NCBI RefSeq assembly: GCF_022581195.2
Contig: NC_061452.1
Coordinates: 6,021,501-6,085,500, forward strand
Direction: 5' to 3'
Length of the DNA stretch: 64,000 nt
Source: Helicoverpa zea
Lineage: Eukaryota; Arthropoda; Insecta; Lepidoptera; Noctuidae
Shown here: one piece after another, positions 11,160 through 22,200 of the stretch
Layout of the letters: every line of letters starts with the position of its first letter
Numbering within the stretch: the stretch's first letter is position 1
Notes under the pieces: generated by a model
The model's input: the letters and a program-made list of their open reading frames with translations, nothing else
The model's database searches: none
Told to the model about the DNA's origin: nothing
Translations under genes and position numbers: made by a program

Positions 11160-11608
11160 TCGTGGTAAAGTTACTTTCGTAACAGCATGGCGCGACATCA
11201 CGCCATGTCGCGCGATCGACCCAGCTTATTAGTACATGCAGTGCCGCATGCCGGCGACCGCGCGAGTGCGAGAACGGATTTCAGTAAAGAAACAAAGCAA
11301 ATGTTCGAACCACATGGTTAGTGGTGTGAGTTGTATGACTGATATTTTGCGGTATCATATCAACAACTGAGCTACGTCACGCGACGTCAGACCATGGACG
11401 GCACTTGGACGTTCTCGCATCGTCCCACCCACATCAGCCACTCACAGGCAGTTTACTGGTAGAGTCGGCGCGGCCAACACGTGTCGAAATCTTACCTGTG
11501 TTCGGAATTGTGTACGATAATTACAGCTGACTGTAATTTTGTTTGTATAAAACATTTTGTGCCTTGGAGACATCACAGTGTAACTTTATCTCCTCAACCG
11601 TTCCTAAG
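11160..11608 (+). promoter_or_regulatory. Candidate Lipin promoter and non-coding first exon
   Basis: GC and CpG content rise sharply here (11190-11490) against AT-rich flanks. A TCAGTA initiator-like string lies near 11280, and a donor-like 'cctaag|gtaaca' sits at 11608/11609. The first coding Lipin exon at 16105 has an acceptor upstream of its ATG, so a separate 5' UTR exon must exist. This is one candidate; another initiator-like site with a possible donor lies near 14408-14486. Inference only. Confidence 0.35.
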
Positions 11609-14600
11609 GTAACAATTAATACGATTTTGCTTTTCAACATTTTATTGTTTGTAAGTGTATAGTTTTATGATGAACGTTACTATGCCATTTCATTGTAAGC
11701 GTGTAAGACCTATGTGTACCATCTTGGTTTGTTTTGATTAATAAAATTACCATTACATAAGTGCTTAAGAAAGTCCTTTCAGAAACAGTATTCTAGCTAT
11801 TGATAAGTCCTAATTTTATTGTAATTTTTTCGGTTGGCAAAAATGTTGATCTGTCACTGTATCCAATTTATTCGGGATGTTTTGTGGGCTTAGTTAAAAT
11901 GCCTTGATGTTGTTGCACTACACGTTTATTCAACGCACTGTTAGTTTTGCAATGTTTATTTCATTTCCACACAGGCCTTCATGCTTTTATAATGTTCATG
12001 TTTTCACTTTGCCTGAATGGACCGGATGAGAAATTAGGCAGTTTTCACTTTAAATACTTTAGTGTCTATCTAATTTACCTTACCTTTCAGTAATTAGTTT
12101 AAATACAACTTATCTTTCAGTTATTTACTATGCTACTGATAATTTAAAAGTCAAAACAACTTAATAGTTTTAGCAAACAAAGCGATTAACTTGTTTATTG
12201 AAATCGAATAACTGATCAGATAATCATTATTGTTGTTTTAAACGACGTGGTGTTTACTCAACGCGACATACATATGGTTTATTTATATGGTTGTTTATAT
12301 GTATGTGAGTCATTAAATAATACCTAGAATGGAATAGTTACTAGAAGGAAAGGATTATCCGTTGTCCAAGCAGCACAAACAGTGCGCATATCGATCCTTC
12401 ACCTTGATGATCTTGTCTTTGAAATGAAACTCGTTTCCTTACACTCCGATACCTCGCATGACTGACCTCCTTTCTACCAGTATTTTTTTGGAATACTGAA
12501 AACTAACTAGCGCATTTCTTTAACTTTGTTTTTGTTATGCTTTACATCAATTTTATTTCTAAAACGTACTCGGTTAGGTTCTAGATTTCTTATTATCATG
12601 CATTACGTAATATAATACTAATTTGTAGATTTGATCAGGTCATATTAAGACGTATGTCGTTACGTATATCGATAAATTAAATTATCGCTGTTGTGATAAA
12701 TATTCGAAGTACTTTATATCTTTAATTCTCTACCTTTCCATTCGGCATTTGGTTTTTGTCTTTATTTGTGCTTTCAATTTAAAAGAAAATGCAAATAAGG
12801 CAAAGTTTCCATTTTACATGCACGCTTGAATGTGTGTGTAATGGATCTAACATTGCACTGCAAACGAGTATTATGATTTCATGGAATCGATTTATTAAAC
12901 TCTAGGTACATCATTATGTCATCATCTGTTATTTAGTTGAATCAAAGATTATGGTATTTTAGTCAAAAAGCCAATATAGTTAGTTCAATAATTGTATCTC
13001 CCTTGAGATTCCACGAAATGTTCTAGTCTGTCACCGTCTCTACTATCTTGACACGATGGCCTTGTGGCGTGCTTATTATATCATGGGCACCAAAAGATAT
13101 TCACACCAAAAACACATTTACCTATATATCAGCTAATGCTATTTTGACACACCGCTATCTTAAATACGTTAGTCAGAAACACTATTCTGATACGATAACA
13201 CTCACAGTCATTAAATCGGTTGCTAAACGTAGCTTACGGCGTCGAATGATCAATAGGTTTCTCAACTGACGTTAACATTAAACGGTAAAGAAGTTTATTG
13301 TGGTTATATAATGAGCTATATATTTCAACTTGTAAGCGGTCCTGATGAATAAACACGAGTGTGGTGTCTGTACACGTGAAGAGTTGCGGTTTGTTCGACC
13401 GGCTAACAGATAAGGTTTCATAAACAGTTGTTTGTTCCTGAGTCGTGTTGTTGGATCAGTTTTCCACGCGCGTACGTGTGATATGCGTTATTAGGTTGTA
13501 ACTCACTGAACTATAGGTCAGTTTGAATAACCCGTGCCCGTGAATGACGTTCGAATAGACTTAGCAAGATAGATTAATTTCTTGCCAAAGCCGTATTGCC
13601 TCAAAAGTAGTTCAGTTCCAGTTTTCAGTATTGATAAAGATAAATTGTACGCATATTGTTATGAATTTGTACTAGTGACTATTCAGGAAGTGCTCTGTGG
13701 CGACAGTGGTTCCACGTAACCCAATAAACTATGATAACAGTCAAATGTAAAAAAAAAAAAACATGTGGAACTAGCTCGTTCGCTAATATTAATGTCGTCC
13801 GTATTTTCAATTTTTAACTTGTTTTGCATAAATTATTTTCATGAGGTGTTCAATAAAGAATTAAATAAGTCCAACCTTGTAGTGGTGGCGGTCATATGGC
13901 TGTTTATACACAGATACGAAGCCATTCTACACACAATTAAGTAAATAATATTTTGGAAGTTATTTTTGCGATTTATTTGCATAAGTTATAAATAACAAAC
14001 CAGTGTCCCAGGTAATGAAGCCATTTTGGACATGACAAAGGCTCTTTGGTTTATTTAACAACCGGAATACGAGGAAGACATACTATAGCCATTATTAAGC
14101 TAAACAGTTCTCAGACTCGTTATTTCTTCTAATAGAATATTGATCTTCTTTAGAACATCGGTTCAGGAACAGGAACAACCTAAGGCATAATATACGCTAT
14201 CCAATTGTAAATAAGGTACTTCCCATTGTCTTACTACATAATCCAGAAAGAGCAAATAGCTTAGATAACTAAAACATTCATTAATTATTACCTAAATTTG
14301 CCAAATGATGTGCTAGTTATTAATACTCGGGTCAATACACTTGGTCAAACAATGACCTTTGTGAGTAAGTATGAATATTTAATGATTGCAATAAGTATGC
14401 CAAACAGTTTCAGTCGGAGTTTCAATAAATTCAACGGTTCCAACCGACAAAGCGGCCGGGTACCGAGTTCCGTTTTCCGCGTAAAGGTGCGTGACCCTAA
14501 CGACATGGCTGGTTTTTATATCGGTAGACATTGAACTTGAAGCCCTTGGAACTAAAATACGTTCGGCTGCCATTCAGGTCTACTTGGACACCTGCCACTT

Positions 14601-16104
14601 CGTCTCAAGCGTTAGTTGCTGTAGTGTAACACTGTAAAATGTATTTTCGGTTTCCTTGTTCGGAACAATATTTGATGAATTTAAATGCTGTACATGTTGG
14701 GGATACACTACACATACGCTTTTACAGATACTGTACATACAGGCTCCTTACACATTTTAATATTAACCGGGTAATGGTTAGGGAAACAATCATTCTGCCG
14801 TAAATTTCCATCACTATAAGGAAGTTAATTGAAGTGCTACCTTTTTAGGTTAACTCATCACGTATTGTTAGCTTCCTCTAACCTTAAGGCGACCGGAGCT
14901 ATTCCCTACTATTTTCAGCATCCGGTAATCTAACCTTCACTGTCTGCTAGCGTCACTAAAATAATTTCGACCAACCGGGTATCATCTGATAGTCACATTA
15001 TCCTCATTGAGTGTGCACGATGGGCAAAGTCCGCAGACGTTACAGCTGTGTTATCAAATATATCCGTTTGACTTTACAATACTTATTACCATTTGCATAC
15101 CTTCCGTTGATATCTTTCATTATTTGTCTGACTTCTGAACACTAATTGATTACACGATGAGATGCAATGTGTAACATTTTCTCCCAACAATCCTTCAGCA
15201 CTTCTACATCATTATGTATTACCTATTATGAGATATGACTATTTGACTCGCTATTCTTGAGAATTAGTCATTGTAAGTAGATACTGGGGGCAGAGTCCCC
15301 GGTGCGTGGTCGCCGAGCACGCTCTCGGTCAGCACGCTGTCAGCGCGTGACGTTGCTAATGAAAATACAAATCTAACTCTTATATAAAAAACGGTACTGC
15401 CGTTAATAAACGCGTCGCGTTGGTAACTGAAATTGCGACTGAAACCAGCTTCATCTTTATCAAGTCCATACTCAAATAGATGCAAAATAACTGCCTCGAT
15501 AAACTAAGAATATACCGTGTCAGTCAGCGACCTCAATAATTTCTACGAATCGTTAGTGAACTAGCAGATTATTTTGTATCTTGAGGACTGTACAATATTG
15601 AGCAATATCCTGCGTGTGCACTGATGCCTAGTTATAGTGCATGAACCCAACCCGCGCGATATCTGTAGTAATGAACACTTGCGCTATTTATGTCCATGTT
15701 TGTACCAACTTCGTTATAAACCATTACAGCTGCATTGAGATGTAATGTTCGAAGAACTGGGACGAAAACTTTAGTCTCCATGAGATCTAATTCCAGAATG
15801 TGCGTAGTGTTTAGATTGTTGGACTATAAAAGAACTATTACGATTGCTGTTGTTTGTTCTACAATCGTATAAGTCACTTTCTATCTACAACAGAAGGTGA
15901 TTTAAATAAATATAATATTACGCATAAATAGATTATCTGTATTTACGTATTGTTAACCGGATAAGGATTTTAATCCATCTTACTTACTTGGAAGTACGAC
16001 GAGTCATTATCCTTATTCTTGATTATATAAATGTAGTTATCTTTTACATTTCCTTTTTGCTACTCTTAAAGCAAAATAATCAAGTATCGTTTCTTTTGTT
16101 TCAG
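11609..16104 (+). other. Probable first intron of Lipin
   Basis: AT-rich, with no supported coding exon. It ends in a clear polypyrimidine tract and acceptor (ttcttttgtttcag) at 16104. Small GC-richer islands at about 14400-14560 and 15285-15360 could be alternative first exons or enhancers, but nothing confirms this. Confidence 0.45.
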
Positions 16105-16112
16105 GAAACCTA

Positions 16113-16151
16113 ATGTTTTTGATCTCAACCCCAAGATGGGGTAATTTATAA
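16113..16151 (+). other. Upstream ORFs in the Lipin 5' leader
   Basis: The exon starting at 16105 contains two ATGs before the Lipin start at 16229. One begins a 12-residue ORF (16113-16151). The other, at 16136, is ATG-GGG-TAA (16136-16144), inside the first in another frame. Scanning ribosomes would meet both, so translation of Lipin may be damped or conditional. The regulatory effect is inferred. Confidence 0.6.
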
Positions 16152-16228
16152 GACAATAAGTAATTTAGAATATTGTGTTTAGTGAAGTGAAAAATATAGT
16201 TGAACGAGAGACTGACAAATCAGCAGCC

Positions 16229-19200
16229 ATGTATTCTATGAACTATATTGGCAAGTTCATTGCGAACTTTCGCGATTTTTACAATGAGATCAATGGTGCG
16301 ACGCTGACGGGCGCCATCGACGTGGTGGTAGTCGAGCAGCCTGATGGCAGCTTCACGTGCTCGCCCTTCCATGTCCGCTTTGGGAAGCTCGGCGTACTGC
16401 GCTCCAGATTCAAAGTGGTAAGATATTTTAACTTTTCTCTTTTTAGAACTAGACCTATCTGCAATAACCTCGGAAATTTTGTGGAATATGTTCTTTACTT
16501 AATTCGTTTAGTACCAAAGACGCAAGAAGATGTTTATGTAATACTCGTTCTTTTGAATACTTGAACAGTGTCTGCGTCCGCAGACGCATATTATTTCGGT
16601 TAAAGATCTTATTGACCCAAGTGGAGTTCGCAAGAATGTGTCGCGATGGTAATTATCGTAAATAACTAAACATCGCGGACGTCAATGAATTGTGCTTTTT
16701 GATTTTACTGTTGCTTTATATTAAAAATATTTTGCTTCATTTTAAATGCTTTATCCACGACGATTATGGTTATTATTAGTCATATCTTACGCTGCTATAA
16801 TTAATAAGCAGTTTCAGTCTTGAGTGAAAACTATTTGGATCGTTATTTGCGTCACAGTGGAAAAGGGAAGCCGTACATTGAATATAAATGCCCACGCGAA
16901 GAGCAGACTTGTTTGGCCTTCGAATCAGTCATCCAACTAAAACATCTATACTTGCGACACCTAGCGACAGCCACACCTCTGTATCTGTTTATTCTTTTCA
17001 TATACGACACGTTACGAATGTTTTTTTGCAATATGTCGTTGGTTATTTCAATCCCATTTGCATTTATATAAGGCTATGTATTTATTATCTAGTTTATGTA
17101 AGTTTATGTGTTTTCCGCAAGAAGCTGTAGGTTTTAGCCGAGTTCATTTCTAAAAATGATTCTAGTTAAAGTTTACCAGCTATGGGTACTTCCCTAAACG
17201 AGTAAGTAAGAATAACTCAGAATGACAGTACAATTTTTTGCGAGTAGGTAGGTGCTGTTGAAATTCGCAGCAAAAAGTTCTTAGCCAAATGATCTCCGTA
17301 GTCATCGGTCATGTTATGAGATGTTGAGCAAATATTATTTTAAATGATTGAATACACATGATGTAGGTAACATCTTTGAGTGGTGACATTCTAAAAACAA
17401 TTCTCCAAAATGATACTTACTGACATTATGTACTCCCCACCAAGTGGGGTCAAAAACATATTATAATATTTTTTTGATTGTTTGCACATTGATTTAAGTC
17501 AACATTAGTGTTGTAGTACCTATTGCAAATTGCCAGCTATCGCATCACTATAGTTTGGCACTCAATCGCCACTATAAATTCATAGCTGTAAGACATGATG
17601 ATAGTTTCAGCTTTCGTGAGTCCGACACAGCAGTCACTTAACGTCCACGTTTTAATGTACTAATTTTATTTTATCAAGCTATGTAGACGAGCTCCCCCAC
17701 ATTCTTTCTCGATGCTCTCGCAGTTTACGCTCCATGCACGCGTCTAGATCATTCGCTGATATTACACGTACAACCTTTTGCAGCAATAAATACGTATCTG
17801 TTTAAAAATAATACGTTAGTCAATAAGATTCATAACACATTCAGTGATACGTAAGTGAAAAAATGCATTAAGCTGTAAGATAAAGTAATCTAATGTTCCT
17901 TCGATTTATGTATAAATAATGACTCGTTTTCTACACAAGATAAAACTAGATAATAGCAGATCGATAACCATTAGTAGATACCTACCATCATTATTCATTT
18001 CTAAATAATATTTTTAGTACATTGTTTAGTATATTAGTGTACATTGCCAAAATGAGCTTAAGAATCTGCGTCTTATTCGCTTCGGGTGAAAATTGGAATA
18101 ATGCCAAAGTAGGATACAATTCTTACCAAGACTGTGAAGATTTGGCACAAATATTTTCTTTCATCCGGACACCTGTTAATATTTAAATGGAAAATAGGTA
18201 GCAATTGTCTCACGCACTGTGCTCTGGAATCATTATTTTCATTCATATTACTAAAATATATTTTAAAAGAAAATCAAAATGTTTTAAAGCGAATAAAACA
18301 TCTGTGATCATTCTAATGATGCACCGGTAGAAGCCAATTATTTTAAACGGTAAATGGTATCTTGAACCGCTTCACAATTCAAATGACGAATGGAAACTTT
18401 TTCCTGTAATATAAAAAACCTCATGTATGAACTTAAGAACGTGAGAACATAACATTTAACACCCTTCGTATTTAGTTAATGTGGTAATCGTAGAATATAA
18501 CCAAGATTTTTTTGAACAGGTGGATCTCGAACTGAATGGAGAGCCGCTGGACATTCACATGAAGCTCGGAGAGTCCGGCGAAGCATTTTTTGTCGAAGAA
18601 GTGGGAGAAGATGAGGCAGAGTGTTCAGCGCACCTGGCCACCTCGCCCATCCCGGCTGCCCGCTTCGAAGATCTGTACGAGCCTCGACGGAGAAACTCGC
18701 TCTCTGTGGTCGAGCCTGATCATGGACAGGCCTCTGATTATACTAAGAGAAGGTAAATGCCAGTGTGAAACTTATCTCTAAATAATATTGTACTCATTTT
18801 ATAACACAGCATATTATAATTTGTTTGAACGACAACATATACATGCTATGGTTAGGAATGGAAAGTGACAGTTTGTTAAATATCACAATTACATTGCGTG
18901 CAAACTGCTCGAAAGCGAATTTCCCAACACATTTGCATTATTCACACTAGTGATTATGATAATTGTAACTATTCTATCAAATTACACTTATCCGTTCCAC
19001 TTTTGAATTGTCTCTATTAAATTATCGTAAAAAGTAAATAAACTGTATATTATTATGTTCTTATGATAATTTGGAAACTTTCCTTTCATCAAACAGATAC
19101 ACTGCCGACGGACAATCTATGCAGAAACCAGACTTAAGTAAGATAACTAAAAAAACTACCAAAGAGGATACCACTCATGACGACACTGATGCTCTATTTG

Positions 19201-22200
19201 AAATGGATGGTCTCGACGAGGCCACTGACAAAGTTGAGGGTTTAGCGCCCAGAACCTTCGCGGCTACCCAGCTCGGCGGCGCAGAGAGCGAAGCGCACCA
19301 GGTGATCCAGAAGATCAGCGCTCACAACGACTTCAGGCCTATCGAAGCCGTGCCATCAAACCAGGACGACGTCAAACCAAACGGCGGTAACGGGAAGAAG
19401 AAGAAGAAAACAAGAAAAGCGAGTTCGAAGAAGCATCAAAGAAAGTCCTCGACAAGTTCAATTTCGAGTCAGTCGGACCGCGCGGGTTCTGAGCAGCGCG
19501 CCACGCAGCCGGCGCCCATTCCCAACGTGACTGACATCAACTTCTACAGCGACACCGAGGTGCATGCTGCCACCCTCAGGTAAATACCTCACCGAGTACT
19601 CCCTTGTGATGCGTGTGACGACCCCTAATAGTTGACATTGTTTGAGTGTCCAGTAAAGAGTGTTCTGTGCCTGTTGTTGAGCGACTCGCCTCATTTCAGT
19701 GAAGAGATGTCCAACCTCAAGCTGAACGGCGACAACCGCATCCCCCTGGCGTTGTCCGACACTGCGTTTGAGGTGCACGCCGCCTCCAGACACGCGTAAT
19801 AATCTATAATCAGTAACATCCGTTCATTCACTCGCTTGCAATAAGCACGACCTAATTAATCGTATTGCTAGTTCCTGTTGATACCTTAACGGAGAGCCAT
19901 CCATTAGAGCACAGAGTAAATGCCGTAGTGTAAATAATTTTAAGTTATTTATAATTTTGTTTGCTATACCCTGATAGTTTCCGTAGTGCATCCCTGTCTA
20001 ACTAAAATTTGTTCGTACTTGTCGAGTCGTGCTTTCTTTCCACCTAAGTAGACTTTAAGCATCTAATCACATTAAATTAATCAATATTTTTTATAGTATT
20101 TAGTTGAGTAGATAGATCCCCAAAAAATGGGTATGTTCGACTTATTTGTGATCATAAATTATTATTTTAAATCCTTTTAAGATATTACCGACGATTATCT
20201 ACCCTAAGCCATTGCAATAAAGAATAAATTTTCATCGCATTATTTTAATAAGCCAGATATCAGGGATCTAAATTATGTTATGACTCATGATTATTTGAGT
20301 CACTGACACTTCGTATTAATTGGGTATTTCAAAGTCTGAAGTTTAATCCCGTACATGATAATTGTATGCAATTTGAAATTATTATTTAATCACTGAATGA
20401 CCTCGTTTTGCACTTACGTGATTTTACATTATTAACATCCAGCGAAGCTTGCCCAATTTACAGATGAATTCCAAAGCGAAATCTGATCTTAATGAAAACA
20501 AAACTAAACCCAATTTTTGCCTTAACATCCGGCACGTTTCCTAAATGTGTATTGCAATCACGAAAGCGAGGTTAGTTTAGTTGCACGAGCTGCCTGTAAG
20601 AATTCGTACGTTGTGTCACAACAGAGGTTCGCGTAGCGGCACGCCGGTGCAGTCAGACACGGAGGTGGAGCTGGGCGGCAGGCAGGGCGACAAGGCGTCG
20701 CAGTCGTGGCGTTGGGGCGAGCTGCCCGAGCCGCCCGTGCGCGCCGACCCCGCGGCCGCGGCCGCCTCGGCCGACTCGCCCGCGTCGCCCGCGTCCCCGG
20801 CCGAGCCGCTCAGCTCGGACGAGGAGCGGCCCAGCCGGCGCGGCGTGCTCAGCGGCATGTTCCGCTTCATGTCCCCGCGCGACGACGTGCCCGCCGAGGG
20901 CGTCTACCTAGACGATCTGGACCGAGGCCAGGTCGACCCTGATCTCTATTTCCCGAAGCACCACGCAGACAGATATCGATCTGGTGAGATCATTTGTAAG
21001 TTCTAAATCTGTGGCTCGGTGCAAGCAGTGCCAAGGCCATTTTTGGCTTGTACTTTTTTGTAAAAAATGAACTAAACAAAGACAGCCAAACAATGACTTT
21101 TGGACTTCATGACCTGAGCTGCGATAATTCGCATAACAGTTTTCACAATTCCAGACAATTCCAGACAAAGTGGAGTAAGTAGTATCTTTAATGTTATATT
21201 GTTTATGTAGGTGCGAGAAGTGGTTCTCACCCGAGCTCTGGCCCCACGGAAGAGGAGTACGAGTCTGGTAACGGGCCCTCGCTGCCACAGTCGCCCGCCT
21301 CGCTAGAACCACCTGCACTCGACTCCGATGATGATGAGAAACTTCTTGCCAAGTAAGGATAAAATATGACATTCTACATAATGATTGAAACATTTTAAGA
21401 ATGTACATAAAACTGAAATTATGTTCAAGTAGGTATATGAAATAGAGCAATAGGTCTGCTAGTCTGGCAAACTTTGCCTTGATTCTCTTAACAGTAGATG
21501 TGTGTTAGGGGCCAGGTGGGCGTGTACGTGCAGGAGGCGGACGGGTCCCGGGAGCTGTCGTTCATGGAGTTCTGCCTGCGCGCCGGCGCGCTGGCGGCGG
21601 AGGGCCGCCTCGTGGTGCGCGTGGGCGACCGCGCCATGCCCTGGCGCTCCGCCGGCCCGCTGCTGCTGTCGCTGCTGGCGTACCGCCGCCCGCTGCCCTC
21701 TGTAAGTACATGTGTGTGCTAGGGGCAGGTATACGTGCATGGAGTTCTGCGCGGCGGCGGAGGGCCGCCTCGTGGTGCGCGTGGGCGACCGCGCCATGCC
21801 CTGGCGCTCCGCCGGCCCGCTGCTGCTGTCGCTGCTGGCGTACCGCCGCCCGCTGCCCTCTGTAAGTACATGTGTGTGCTAGGGGCAGGTATACGTGCAT
21901 GGAGTTCTGCCTAATCCCGCAAACCTTAACAAAATTTAATCCACAAAATTTAAGGGCAATTGAAAAAAATCTGTGTACAATGACATTAACAAGGAATTGT
22001 TTGTTTCAGCTGGTATTAGAATCTCTAGAGAAGAACGAGAAGGACGAGTCTCAGTCGCGTCCGTCGGGTCCGTCGGACAGCACCGCCAAGCCGCGCGGCT
22101 ACTCCTGGTGGAGCTGGCGGCGGTCCACTGCTGACTCCAAGCGGTAAGCAACAACGTACACCACACTATCATCTTCATTGCGAACCAAATTTTTGCCACA

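Noticed and set aside
18052..18186. Short ATG frame in a Lipin intron with protein-like composition
   Set aside because: Only 44 residues, no motif, inside a well-defined intron.
20616..20942. Long open frames on both strands over the GC-rich Lipin exon
   Set aside because: They overlap a phase-consistent Lipin exon and consist of Ala/Arg/Ser runs from GC-rich codons.
21459..21900. Minus-strand frames of 112 residues over the duplicated Lipin exon
   Set aside because: Compositional shadows of the coding strand; no domain and no splice context.
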